NCBI RefSeq assembly: GCF_000613245.1
Contig: NZ_HG964936.1
Location: forward strand, 1,516,815-1,580,814
Source of the DNA: Mycobacterium asiaticum DSM 44297
GTDB taxonomy: Bacteria; Actinomycetota; Actinomycetes; Mycobacteriales; Mycobacteriaceae
Length of the DNA stretch: 64,000 bases
Direction: 5' to 3'
Shown: in pieces, positions 30,070 through 38,930 of the stretch
Position numbering within the stretch: the stretch's first letter is position 1
Layout of the letters: each line of letters opens with the position of its first letter
Notes under the pieces: model-generated
Told to the model about the DNA's origin: nothing
Database searches by the model: none
The model's input: the letters and a program-made list of their open reading frames with translations, nothing else
Position numbers and translations under genes: made by a program

Positions 30070-30819
30070 CTAGACGTTCTCGTCGGCCGGCAGGTTGCCG
30101 CGGGCGTCGATGACCCGCCGCGCCACGTCGGCCAGCTTGATGTTGAGGCTCTGCGAGTGCCGCCGCAGCAGGTCGAACGCTTCGTCTTCGCCTAGGCCGT
30201 GCAGCATCATCAGCATGCCGACCGCCTTGCCGATCTCGCGGTTGCTCAACAGACCTCGTCGCAGGCTCGACGCGTCCTCGCCGTGGGCGATCGCGTTGAT
30301 CGCCACGCTGGCGAATGCCGCCAACACCGCCGCCCGTCCCGCCGACTCGGAATTGAACGTGTTGGGCGTCTCGCTGAACAGGTTGAGTGCGGCGCCCTTG
30401 CGTTTGTCGATCAACAGCCGGAAACCCATGGCGCCGCGGATCGGTGTCTCTTCGACCAGGCGGGCCGCGAAGTGCTGCCATTGGGTGGGTTTGGTCAAGT
30501 CCGGCTCGATCTGCGGAGTCTCCTCCTCGATGGCGTCGATGCAGGGTCCGTCGCCGGCGCGCCGCTCCAGGTCGTCGACTTGATGCGCCAACCTGGAGCT
30601 GGCCCCCACGGTGACGTAACGATCGTTGCGTTTCACGAGCAGGCTGGCATGGTCGCAACCGGGCACGATAAGGGTCGCCGCCACGCAGATCGCGGCGTAC
30701 ATCTGCGTCACGTCCGAGCCCTGGTAGATGATCTCCGCCAACGCAGCGAACACCGTCGCTGGATCTGCGGTCAGGGCACCTGGTGCCTCGCCGGACCCGG
30801 TGTCGGGCTGGTTGGCCAC
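30070..30819 (-). CDS. GAF-ANTAR domain transcription antiterminator
   Basis: A 249-residue regulator. The N-terminal GAF-like sensor runs over about residues 25-175 (CDHASLLVKRNDRYVTVGAS, GFRLLIDKRKGAALNLFSE). The C-terminal ANTAR RNA-binding domain is clear: LLSNREIGKAVGMLMMLHGL and DEAFDLLRRHSQSLNIKLAD. ANTAR proteins bind paired RNA hairpins and prevent termination, in mycobacteria mainly at lipid-metabolism genes. Its neighbour on the same strand is a wax-ester/triacylglycerol synthase, so a lipid-linked role is a reasonable inference. Confidence 0.9.
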   Translation of the reverse strand: MANQPDTGSGEAPGALTADPATVFAALAEIIYQGSDVTQMYAAICVAATLIVPGCDHASLLVKRNDRYVTVGASSRLAHQVDDLERRAGDGPCIDAIEEETPQIEPDLTKPTQWQHFAARLVEETPIRGAMGFRLLIDKRKGAALNLFSETPNTFNSESAGRAAVLAAFASVAINAIAHGEDASSLRRGLLSNREIGKAVGMLMMLHGLGEDEAFDLLRRHSQSLNIKLADVARRVIDARGNLPADENV

Positions 30820-30880
30820 GTCTCTACCTCCCTCGGCTGCTGCGTTCCGATGGCCGTAGATTAGCTGGCCGCCGTTCCCC

Positions 30881-32239
30881 TTACACGCCGACGGCGCGTT
30901 CGAGATCCTTCAGCGACGTCTCCAGGTGGCTCAGCATGTGTTGCAGGTGGGGCACGCTGCCTCGGGCGCCGACGATTCCAAAGTCTATGTTCTCGGCGTT
31001 GTTCGTGACGGTGATATTCATGGCCTGACCGTCCAATGTGATCGACAACGGGTAATTGCCGACCATTTGGGCGCCGCGCCAGTACAGCGGCTCCTTGGAA
31101 CCCGGCACGTTGGAGATCACGATGTTGAACGGCGGCGGGGCGGTGCGGATGAAGCCCGGGATCAGACCGAGGAACAAGCCGCCGGTCATGAATGCTGACA
31201 GGGCGAGTTGCTGCGCCTTGGGCAGCTGATTGAAGACCTGCTTCTGTTCGCGCATCGAGGAACTGATCCCCGCGATGCGGTCGCCGGCATCCTCGACGTC
31301 GGTGTTCAGGTTGCACAGCACGGTGCCCACCGCGTTGCCGCCGCCTTCGGCATCGCCTTCCTTGCGCAGGCTGACGGGAACCATCGCGATCAGCGGCGCA
31401 TCCGGAAGCGCGTTCTGCTCGATCAGGTACGCGCGCAGGGCGCCGGCCGACATCGCGAGCACGACGTCGTTGAAGGTCGCGCCCGCAGCGCTCTTCACCG
31501 CATTGATGCGGTCCAGGGACCACGATTGTGCAGCGATGCGCCGGGCACCGCCGATGCGCACGTTGAACATCGTCTTGGGCGCTCGGAAGGGGAAGGTGAG
31601 CTGCTGCTCGAGCAACGCTGCGCGGGCCAGGTTCAGTGTGGACGGGCCGAGGGCGACGGCTGATCCCAAGGTGCCAGTCAACGCGTCCAGTGGGGACGAA
31701 CCGCCGCCCCTGTCCGGCCGATGCCTGGGCTTGAGCTCCCAGGGCACGCGGACCTCGTCGTCGGTCGGGTCGTCGGTGAACGCACGCTGCATCAACCGCA
31801 GCGCGGAGACGCCGTCCATCAGCGAATGGTGGAACTTGGTGTAGACCGCGTAGCGGCCGTCGTTGAGCCCCTCGACCAGATGTGCTTCCCACAGCGGCCG
31901 GTGGCGGTCGAGCAGGCTGCCGTGCAGCCGGGAGGCCAGCTCCAACAGCTCACGTACCCGACCCGGGCGGGGCAGGGCCGAGCGTCGGAAGTGGTAGTCG
32001 AGTTCGACCTCTTTGTCGAGCGCCCAAGCCAGATTGGTGAGCGGGCCGAAGAACGCCGGGTGCTTGCGGAAGGTGGGCTGCACGTCGGTGCAATTGAGCA
32101 TCGAGTCGTAAGCCTCGGTCACGAAGTCTTCGTCGGCGCCTTCGGGCGGCTTGAAGAGTTGCAGAGCGCCGACGTGCATCGGATGTTCACGTGACTCGCC
32201 GACCAGAAACATGGAGTCGGCTGGAGCAATAAGCTTCAT
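30881..32239 (-). CDS. wax-ester synthase / diacylglycerol acyltransferase (WS/DGAT)
   Basis: A 452-residue acyltransferase starting MKLIAPADSMFLVGESRE. The active-site motif HHxxxDG is present in KFHHSLMDGVSALRLM, and the second family motif NVPGSKEPLYWRGA near residue 385 is intact. These enzymes make triacylglycerol and wax esters from acyl-CoA. The gene is divergent from the epimerase and lies just downstream of the ANTAR regulator start on the same strand. The start was chosen at the conserved MKLIAPAD opening; an in-frame upstream codon at 32308 is less likely. Confidence 0.93.
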   Translation of the reverse strand: MKLIAPADSMFLVGESREHPMHVGALQLFKPPEGADEDFVTEAYDSMLNCTDVQPTFRKHPAFFGPLTNLAWALDKEVELDYHFRRSALPRPGRVRELLELASRLHGSLLDRHRPLWEAHLVEGLNDGRYAVYTKFHHSLMDGVSALRLMQRAFTDDPTDDEVRVPWELKPRHRPDRGGGSSPLDALTGTLGSAVALGPSTLNLARAALLEQQLTFPFRAPKTMFNVRIGGARRIAAQSWSLDRINAVKSAAGATFNDVVLAMSAGALRAYLIEQNALPDAPLIAMVPVSLRKEGDAEGGGNAVGTVLCNLNTDVEDAGDRIAGISSSMREQKQVFNQLPKAQQLALSAFMTGGLFLGLIPGFIRTAPPPFNIVISNVPGSKEPLYWRGAQMVGNYPLSITLDGQAMNITVTNNAENIDFGIVGARGSVPHLQHMLSHLETSLKDLERAVGV

Positions 32240-32355
32240 GGCCACACTTTCGCTTAGACCCGTTAATGGACCGGGTATGAATAGCCATCTGTTGCGTTTC
32301 GCACACATTCGCTTGCCCCGTTTGACCGGTGACGACCCAGGGAAGATCAGTGTGA

Positions 32356-33330
32356 GTGGGCATCACTGTAGCGGTCACTGGACCGACCGGAGAGATAGGC
32401 ATCTCGGCCATTACGGCGCTGGAGCGCGAGCCCACGGTGGACAAGATCATCGGGATGGCCCGCCGGCCTTTTGACCCGCTGACGCACGGCTGGGCCAAAA
32501 CGATTTACAAGCAAGGCGACATCCTGGATCGCGAAGCTGTCGACGAACTGGTCGCCGAGGCCGACGTGGTGATCCATCTGGCCTTCATCATCATGGGGTC
32601 GCGGGAAGAGAGCGAACGGGTGAACCTGCAGGGCACCCGCAATGTCTTCGAAGCCACGGTCGCCGCCGAGCGGCCGCGACGACTGGTTTACACCTCGTCG
32701 GTCGCGGCCTATGGATATCACTCCGACAACCCGGTGCCGCTGACCGAGGATGTACCGGCCCGTGGGTCCGCCGAGCATTATTACTCGGCGCAGAAAGCGG
32801 CTTGCGAGGCGATGCTGGCCGAAGTCACCGAGGGCTCCTCGCTGGAGGTCTTCGTGCTGCGGCCCTGCATCGTCACCGGGCCGGAAGCGCCCGCGCTGGC
32901 GGCGCCCCTGCAGAGTCTGCCTGGCATTGTGCGCGCGGCGAGCAGGGCGGTGCCGCTACTGAAGCCGGTGGTTCCCGACCCCGGGTTTCCCTTGCAACTG
33001 GTCCACCACGACGATGTCGCCACCGCGATTGCGCTGGCTGCCACCGCGCCTGCCCCACCGGGGGCCTACAACATTGCCGGTGATGGAACGGTGACGGTCA
33101 GCGAGGTGGCCCGCGCGCTGGGCGCGCGTGCCGTGCGCGTCCCCGCCGCGGCGGCATCGGCGGCCTCCGCAGCGATTACCCGGTTGCCATTCGTGCCGTC
33201 CCTGTTGGAATGGCTGCACGTCGCACGCGCGTCGGTGGTGATGGACACCGCGAAGGCCAAGAACGAACTGGGCTGGCAGCCGACTCACACATCGGCCGAA
33301 GCGCTGGAGTCGCTGGCTTCTGCGGTGTAA
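32356..33330 (+). CDS. NAD(P)-dependent epimerase/dehydratase family protein
   Basis: A 324-residue extended short-chain dehydrogenase. The cofactor motif is VTGPTGEIGISAI, and the catalytic Tyr-Lys pair is in HYYSAQKAACEAML with a Ser in VYTSSVAAYGYH. Substrates of such proteins range from nucleotide sugars to sterols; nothing here decides between them. The GTG start is 116 bases from the divergent WS/DGAT gene, so they share a promoter region. Confidence 0.88.
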   Translation: MGITVAVTGPTGEIGISAITALEREPTVDKIIGMARRPFDPLTHGWAKTIYKQGDILDREAVDELVAEADVVIHLAFIIMGSREESERVNLQGTRNVFEATVAAERPRRLVYTSSVAAYGYHSDNPVPLTEDVPARGSAEHYYSAQKAACEAMLAEVTEGSSLEVFVLRPCIVTGPEAPALAAPLQSLPGIVRAASRAVPLLKPVVPDPGFPLQLVHHDDVATAIALAATAPAPPGAYNIAGDGTVTVSEVARALGARAVRVPAAAASAASAAITRLPFVPSLLEWLHVARASVVMDTAKAKNELGWQPTHTSAEALESLASAV

Positions 33331-33354
33331 CCACGGCCGGGGTACGTTGAGGCC

Positions 33355-33454
33355 GTGGCAGCCGGAAAGACGCCGTGACAACTGGAAAGACGCAGTGACA
33401 GCCGGAAGAACGCAGTGACAGCCGGAAGAACGCAGTGACAGCCGGAAGAACGCA
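33355..33454. repeat. five tandem 20-bp repeats (VNTR-like) directly before fdhD
   Basis: The last three units are identical (GTGACAGCCGGAAGAACGCA); the first two are diverged (GTGGCAGCCGGAAAGACGCC and GTGACAACTGGAAAGACGCA). The next GTG, at 33455, is the fdhD start codon and falls in repeat phase. A 20-bp unit shifts the frame, so copy number would change leader length and not the protein. Confidence 0.95.
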
Positions 33455-34276
33455 GTGGGGCATGTAACGGCGCGCCGGCGCGTCGCGCATCTGTCGGCTG
33501 GCCAAGCGATCACCCGCCAGGAAACCCTCGCCGTCGAAGAGCCGCTGGAGATCCGCGTCAACGGGACAGCGACCACTGTCACCATGCGGACGCCCGGCTC
33601 CGATTTCGAACTGGCGCAGGGATTTCTGTTGACCGAGGGCATCATCGGGCAACGCGGTGACGTACACACCATCCGTTACTGCGACGGCCGCGGCGACGAC
33701 GGCGTCAACAACTACAACGTCCTGGACGTCACGCTGTCGGCGGACCTCCTTTCGCCCGACCTGGACCTCACCCGCAACTTCTACACCACCTCCTCGTGCG
33801 GGGTCTGTGGGAAAGCGTCCCTGGATGCGGTGCAACTGATCAGCCGTTACTCGCCCGGCGACGATCCCGCGACCGTCGCCGCCGACACCCTGCGAGCCAT
33901 GCCGGACAACCTTCGGGATGCACAAAAGGTATTCGCGGCGACTGGCGGCCTGCACGCCGCGGCGCTGTTCGGAGCGGATGGGACCATGCTGGCCGTTCGC
34001 GAGGACATCGGTCGCCACAACGCGGTCGACAAGGTCATCGGATGGGCGCTCGAACACGACCGAGTGCCGCTGGCCGCCTCGGTGCTGCTGGTCAGCGGGC
34101 GGGCCTCGTTCGAACTGACCCAAAAAGCTTTGATGGCCGGGATCCCTGTGCTGGCTGCCGTATCCGCACCGTCGTCGCTGGCTGTCTCGTTGGCCGAGGA
34201 GTCCGGGATCACGCTGGTGGCGTTTCTGCGGCAGGACTCGATGAACGTGTACACCAGACCGGACCGCGTCACCTAG
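33455..34276 (+). CDS. fdhD: formate dehydrogenase accessory sulfurtransferase FdhD
   Basis: A 273-residue FdhD, which transfers sulfur from a cysteine desulfurase to the molybdenum cofactor. The conserved cysteine pair is in [14 protein letters not shown], and the cofactor-binding part has [20 protein letters not shown] and [17 protein letters not shown] start abuts a 20-bp tandem repeat. In M. tuberculosis the enzyme gene fdhF lies next to it; no formate dehydrogenase is present here, so the client must be elsewhere. Confidence 0.93.
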   Translation: MGHVTARRRVAHLSAGQAITRQETLAVEEPLEIRVNGTATTVTMRTPGSDFELAQGFLLTEGIIGQRGDVHTIRYCDGRGDDGVNNYNVLDVTLSADLLSPDLDLTRNFYTTSSCGVCGKASLDAVQLISRYSPGDDPATVAADTLRAMPDNLRDAQKVFAATGGLHAAALFGADGTMLAVREDIGRHNAVDKVIGWALEHDRVPLAASVLLVSGRASFELTQKALMAGIPVLAAVSAPSSLAVSLAEESGITLVAFLRQDSMNVYTRPDRVT

Positions 34277-34352
34277 CGCCTCGCCAGCTGGATTGGGAAG
34301 CTCGGGACGCGGGTAGCCGGTCGTATCGCTGCACACAGCTGAGGAGCCGACC

Positions 34353-34583
34353 ATGCTGCATGAATTCGTCCTTGCCGCGCAAAGCAATCCTGAGGCAGCA
34401 GGTTTCATCCTGCGCGGGATCAAAGGGATTTTCGTCGCGATTGGCAGCGTGATCGCGGCCATCGTCTGCGCCGTGATCGCGTCGATGAAAGGACGCAGCG
34501 CCCTGATCTGGGGGATCTGCGGCCTGTTCTTCAGCATCGTCACGCTCATCATCGTCATCATCATTCCGAGCAAACGGACTTGA
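34353..34583 (+). CDS. small membrane protein, unknown function
   Basis: A 76-residue protein with two predicted membrane helices (GIFVAIGSVIAAIVCAVIAS and LIWGICGLFFSIVTLIIVII) joined by a short basic loop MKGRSA. The ATG follows GAGGAG. I do not recognise a family. It stands alone between fdhD and yraN. Confidence 0.65.
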   Translation: MLHEFVLAAQSNPEAAGFILRGIKGIFVAIGSVIAAIVCAVIASMKGRSALIWGICGLFFSIVTLIIVIIIPSKRT

Positions 34584-34713
34584 TTCGCCGACCTGGGCCG
34601 CTCCCCGGAGCGGGCTGTGGATGGATGCTCGACTGGGGATAACTCCATGCCCTGCGGCGGTTTTCGGCCCCATCGCCGTCGAGGTGTCAGCGCCGCCGCG
34701 CACTCTGGGCCGC

Positions 34714-35082
34714 ATGACGACGTTAACTCGCACCCAACTGGGAGCGTTAGGCGAGCAGCTGGCCGTAGATCATCTGACTCGGCTGGGCCTGCGGGTCCTG
34801 GCACGCAATTGGCGTTGCCGTTATGGCGAGCTGGATGTGATCGCGACCGACCCGACCACGGGCACAGTGATTTTCGTCGAGGTGAAGACTCGCACGGGAG
34901 ACGGCTATGGCGGGCTCGCGCAAGCAGTCACCGCGTCGAAAGTCCGCAGGCTGCGTCGCCTGGCCGGGCTTTGGCTGGCCGGACAAGATCAGCGGTGGCC
35001 GGCAATCCGCATCGATGTGATCGGTGTGCGGATCGGCCGCCGTCCAGTTCCCGAGCTCACGCACCTTGAGGGGATCGGCTGA
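34714..35082 (+). CDS. YraN/UPF0102 nuclease-fold protein (Rv2898c homologue)
   Basis: A 122-residue protein with the restriction-endonuclease-like core of the YraN family: LGEQLAVDHLTRLGLRVLAR, GELDVIA and VFVEVKTRTG-like FVEVKTRTG, giving the D-ExK catalytic arrangement. The ATG at 34714 is preferred because it gives the family N-terminus. It shares one base with the comM start. Its role is unknown; it is commonly found beside comM and dprA. Confidence 0.9.
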   Translation: MTTLTRTQLGALGEQLAVDHLTRLGLRVLARNWRCRYGELDVIATDPTTGTVIFVEVKTRTGDGYGGLAQAVTASKVRRLRRLAGLWLAGQDQRWPAIRIDVIGVRIGRRPVPELTHLEGIG

Positions 35083-36515
35083 TGGCGCTGGGGCGGGCGT
35101 TCTCCGTCGCGGTCCGTGGGCTGGACGGGCACATCGTCGAGATCGAAGCCTTCATCACCTCGGGACTGCCGGGTGTGCACCTGGTCGGTCTGCCGGACGC
35201 GGCGTTGCAGGAATCCCGCGACCGGGTGCGGGCGGCGGTCGCCAATTGCGGCGACGAATGGCCTCAATCCCGGCTTACCCTTGCGCTTTCGCCGGCGACG
35301 TTGCCGAAGATGGGCTCGGTATACGACATCGCCCTGGCTGCTGCCGTGTTGTCGGCCAAGCGCAAGAAGCCATGGGATCGCCTCGAGAAAACAGTGCTGC
35401 TGGGGGAGCTGGCGCTGGACGGCCGGGTACGGCCGGTGCGTGGGGTGCTGCCCGCCGTGTTGGCCGCAAAACACGAAGGCTGGCCGTGCGTCGTGGTTCC
35501 GGCTGAGAACCTGGCCGAGGCCAGCCTGATCGACGGCATTGACGTGTGTGGAGTGCGCACCCTCGGTCAGTTGAAAAGCTGGCTGAACGGGGCAGCGCCG
35601 CTGGATCCAGCGATCCCGGGGGCCGCCGCCAGTGATGAGCCGGCCGCCGACCTGGTCGACGTCGTCGGGCAGTCACAGGCCCGCTTCGCCGTCGAGGTGG
35701 CCGCGGCGGGAGCGCATCACCTGATGATGACCGGTCCACCGGGGGTGGGCAAAACAATGCTGGCACAACGGCTTCCGGGGTTACTGCCGCCGCTCTCGCA
35801 CGCGGAGTCACTGGAAGTGACCGCGATACATTCGGTGGCTGGGCTGCTGTCCTGCGACACCCCGCTGATCACCAGACCGCCGTTTGTGGCGCCGCACCAC
35901 AGCTCCAGCGTTGCCGCCCTTGTCGGCGGTGGCTCGGGGATGGCGCGTCCGGGGGCGGTGAGTCGGGCGCATCGTGGCGTGCTGTTCCTCGATGAGTGCG
36001 CCGAGATCGGCGTCCGGGCGCTGGAAGCACTGCGAACGCCGTTGGAAGACGGGGAGATTCGCCTCGCCCGCCGTGACGGTGTGGCGTGCTATCCGGCGCG
36101 GTTTCAACTGGTGCTGGCCGCGAATCCGTGTCCGTGCGCGCCGGCCGACCCGCAGGACTGCGTCTGCGCGGCACCGGTCAAACGGCGCTATCTGGGCAAG
36201 CTCTCCGGCCCGCTGCTGGACCGCGTAGACCTGCGGGTGCAGATGCATTCGGTGCGGGCTGGCGCGTTCACGGGCACCGATGGCGAGTCGACCGCGCAGG
36301 TGCGGGAGCGCGTGAAGAAGGCCCGCGATGCGGCGGCCGAGCGCTGGCGGCGGCACGGCTTCAGGACCAACGCCGAGGTCAGCGGCCCGTTGCTGCGCAG
36401 GAAGTTCCGGCTCAGCAACGCCGCGATGCGGCCACTGCGCGACGCGCTGGATCGTGGCGCGCTCAGCATCCGCGGCGTGGACCGCACGCTGCGCGTCACG
36501 TACGCAACAAAATAG
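35082..36515 (+). pseudogene. comM: comM (YifB), 5' part, truncated by the integrated element
   Basis: A 477-residue reading frame. The first 472 residues are ComM/YifB, a Mg-chelatase-like AAA+ helicase that in competent bacteria promotes branch migration. Walker A is MTGPPGVGKTMLAQRL, Walker B LFLDECAEI, and the cysteine-rich insert CPCAPADPQDCVC is present. From GTC 36495-36497 the sequence changes to element DNA, adding only TYATK before TAG. The missing 31 codons are at 46730-46822 and rejoin exactly to a 503-residue protein. The AAA+ core is intact, so some residual activity is possible. Confidence 0.93.
36495..36497. other. left attachment junction (attL), core GTC
   Basis: comM reads CTGCGC-GTC here and then leaves the comM frame. 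The shared GTC also occurs at 46727-46729. The right flank ACGTACGCAACAAAAT mirrors the left flank of attR, giving the imperfect dyad expected of a serine-integrase attP. Confidence 0.75.
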
Positions 36516-36538
36516 CTTAGGTGGGATACGATGCGGGC

Positions 36539-37933
36539 ATGCGTGCAGCGATCTACCTGCGTCAGTCCCAAGACCGAACCGGCGACGGGCTCGGCATCGA
36601 CCGCCAACGCGACGAGGTGCGCCAGCTCATCACGGCACGCGGCTGGACCGTCGCCGGGGAATTTGTCGACAACGACGTATCCGCGCTCAGCCGTAAATCG
36701 CGCCCGCAATTTGACCGGATGATGGCCCGCGTCGACGCCGGCGAATTCGACGTGATCGTGGCTCGACACATCGACCGGCTACTGCGCCGGCTGGCCGAGC
36801 TCGAGAATGTGCTTGAGCGATGCCAGGCCACCAACACCGCCGTAGTGACCGCCGCCGACGGTGTCGACACCTCAAGCGACGGCGGCCGCTTGGTCGCGCG
36901 CATCCTGTCATCCGTCGCCCAGGGCGAAGTCGAACGCAAAGGCGCCCGGCAGCGCTCAGCGGCCGTGCAGGCCGCGCAGCAGGGCCGCTGGGTGGGCGGC
37001 CGCCGCGCGTTTGGCTACGAGGCTGACGGCGTCACTGTCCGCGAGGACGAGGCCGCGCTCATCAAGCAGGGCTACGCCGACCTACTCGCCGGCGAGTCAA
37101 TTTCTGAGATCGCGCGCCGCTGGAATGCGGCCGGCGCCGTCACCGGCCAAGGCCACGAGTGGCGGCGCGGCGCGGTCAAAGACGTGCTCACCAATCCACG
37201 CAATGCCGGTCTGCGCCGCTACCGGCCGACCGAGGACCGCTGGAAAGTCCGCGTGAACCCTGAGCTCGGCATCACCGGCACCGCTGAATGGCCGGGCATC
37301 GTCGACGAGACCACCTGGCGCGCGGCCGTGCGCAAGCTGAGCGACCCAGCGCGCCGGCGCGCACCAATCGGCGGCAAAGGACTGCTGACCGGCCTGGCCG
37401 TCTGCGGAGTGTGCGCGGAGACCGTGCACCGCGGCGGCGCATCGCACCACAAGCCGATGTACCGCTGCCGCAGCGGCAGGCACGTCGGACGCATGTCCGA
37501 GCCCGTAGACGAATACGTGACCGAGGTGGTGCTGGCACGGCTGACCCAGCCCGACGCCGCCGAGCTGTGGGCCGCCGAACTGCCCGACGCATCCGAGCTG
37601 ATGGCTGAGGCCGACACGCTGCGCCGCCGCCGCGACGACCTCGCCCTCGACTACGCCGACGGCGCCATGACCCGCGAACAGTTCCGCGCCGCCAACACCC
37701 GCGTGCTCGAGCGTCTCGGCGAACTCGAGGCCCGCATCGCCGCCGCCGGCACAACCTCCCCATTGGCCATCGTCGCCGCCGCCGACGTTCGCGGCACCTG
37801 GGCAACCCTGTCGACCGCCCAGCGCCGCGCCATCATCGCCGCCCTGATGACCCCGGCGCTGCACCTCGTCGGTGCCGGAGTCCGCAACTTTCGGCCCGAG
37901 AGCGTCGAAATCCGTTGGAAGGTCGGAGCATGA
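36539..37933 (+). CDS. large serine recombinase (integrase)
   Basis: A 464-residue serine integrase (a GTG at 36521 would add six residues). The catalytic serine is in AAIYLRQSQDRTG near residue 9. The resolvase domain continues to about 150 (VARHIDRLLRRLAELE, RLVARILSSVAQGEVERKGA). The recombinase domain follows (ADLLAGESISEIARRWNAAG), then a zinc ribbon (CGVCAETVH, MYRCRSG) and a coiled coil. The plan and length match the phiRv1 integrase of M. tuberculosis. It lies 42 bases from attL, the usual position for the gene that inserted the element. Confidence 0.95.
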   Translation: MRAAIYLRQSQDRTGDGLGIDRQRDEVRQLITARGWTVAGEFVDNDVSALSRKSRPQFDRMMARVDAGEFDVIVARHIDRLLRRLAELENVLERCQATNTAVVTAADGVDTSSDGGRLVARILSSVAQGEVERKGARQRSAAVQAAQQGRWVGGRRAFGYEADGVTVREDEAALIKQGYADLLAGESISEIARRWNAAGAVTGQGHEWRRGAVKDVLTNPRNAGLRRYRPTEDRWKVRVNPELGITGTAEWPGIVDETTWRAAVRKLSDPARRRAPIGGKGLLTGLAVCGVCAETVHRGGASHHKPMYRCRSGRHVGRMSEPVDEYVTEVVLARLTQPDAAELWAAELPDASELMAEADTLRRRRDDLALDYADGAMTREQFRAANTRVLERLGELEARIAAAGTTSPLAIVAAADVRGTWATLSTAQRRAIIAALMTPALHLVGAGVRNFRPESVEIRWKVGA

Positions 37934-38292
37934 CAGCTGTCGACCGCATCGAGGTGTACTGCAAAGAGTCATCTCACTCCGAGAAGCGTTGGCGTGTAGG
38001 CACATTCGAGCGACACGAGGGCCACGCAGAATGGCGCATCGACGCACATCTCACGCGTGGCGGCCAGCAGCACACACTCATTGGTAACCGCCGGCTGCCG
38101 GCGGTTTTCCTGGCCGACGGTAACGAGCCCGACGAGCGAGTGAGGTACCCGCTCCGCTGCGGCCGCTGCGACCTATCGGTGCCGATCAGCGAGGGCTCTG
38201 CGCGGATGCGCCGGTTGCAGTCGGCACTCGACCAACTCGCACGAGCTGGCGTGTCAGAAATCAGCTTGTCGGGACTAATCACTATTCTCTAA
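37930..38292 (+). CDS. hypothetical element protein with a CxxC motif
   Basis: A 120-residue protein whose ATG overlaps the integrase stop (ATGA), so it is translationally coupled to it. It has one CxxC (PLRCGRCDLSVPI) and is otherwise charged and soluble. A partner or directionality factor for the integrase is possible from position alone, but I recognise no family. Confidence 0.7.
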   Translation: MTAVDRIEVYCKESSHSEKRWRVGTFERHEGHAEWRIDAHLTRGGQQHTLIGNRRLPAVFLADGNEPDERVRYPLRCGRCDLSVPISEGSARMRRLQSALDQLARAGVSEISLSGLITIL

Positions 38293-38373
38293 AGCCAATA
38301 GCGCCGGGCAGCACGAGACGGCGTTCCAAGCCTCCCAGCGGGGGCACTGGAATGCTGCTCGGAGGCACCTGTC

Positions 38374-38595
38374 ATGGCGATGTCAAAAGCCGCTGCCCAT
38401 CAACGCGCCAAACTGGCGTACCTGTCGCGCGGGGGACGCGACCCCCAGGACCCCGAAATCGTTGAGGCCCGCCGCAACCTGCGCGCGCAGAGACTCGCCG
38501 ACCACGTCGCCGAAGTCGTCGCCCAGGCGCCGCCGCTGACCGCGGAGCAGCGTGACCGCATCGCAGCGATTCTGCGCGGGGGTGGCGCTGCGTGA
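38374..38595 (+). CDS. small hypothetical element protein
   Basis: A 73-residue basic helical protein starting MAMSKAAAHQRAKLAYLSRG, after a GGAGG site. Its end overlaps the next gene's GTG in a GTGA junction. Composition (Arg/Ala-rich, helical) would suit a nucleic-acid-binding protein; no family recognised. Confidence 0.7.
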   Translation: MAMSKAAAHQRAKLAYLSRGGRDPQDPEIVEARRNLRAQRLADHVAEVVAQAPPLTAEQRDRIAAILRGGGAA

Positions 38596-38930
38596 ACGAC
38601 CGGGCTGGCAGCCTGATCGACTACGAGCGAGCGGTTTGCCTGTGCGATGTCGGCGCACCCGACTACCTGGCCGCAGTCTGCGTGACCGGCGCGGGGGACG
38701 AGGTGCTCTGGCTGGTGAGCAGGACCGCACTCGTCGAGGAGCACGCGCAGTGCGGCAACCCATCGCAGCTGCATGAGCGGCTCGGCCGGCTGCCAGCGTC
38801 GGTGCGTGAACGCATCTGGGGCGACAGCCTGCGCTGCGGCCGACCCACCTCAGCCGGCCAACCGTGCCGCCAGCGCGTCAAGGAACCCGGCCAGGCGTGC
38901 GGGCTACACACCGCCAAGGCCGCGACGTGA
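38592..38930 (+). CDS. hypothetical element protein with C-terminal Cys/His cluster
   Basis: A 112-residue protein with GTG start overlapping its predecessor. The C-terminus holds a Cys/His-rich segment (LRCGRPTSAGQPCRQRV and QACGLHTAKA) that resembles short zinc-binding motifs found in many mycobacteriophage small proteins. It overlaps the next gene by four bases. Function unknown. Confidence 0.7.
   Translation: MNDRAGSLIDYERAVCLCDVGAPDYLAAVCVTGAGDEVLWLVSRTALVEEHAQCGNPSQLHERLGRLPASVRERIWGDSLRCGRPTSAGQPCRQRVKEPGQACGLHTAKAAT

Noticed and set aside
33355..33454. Tandem 20-bp repeats as a CRISPR array
   Set aside because: The units are head to tail with no spacers, and there are no cas genes anywhere in the window.
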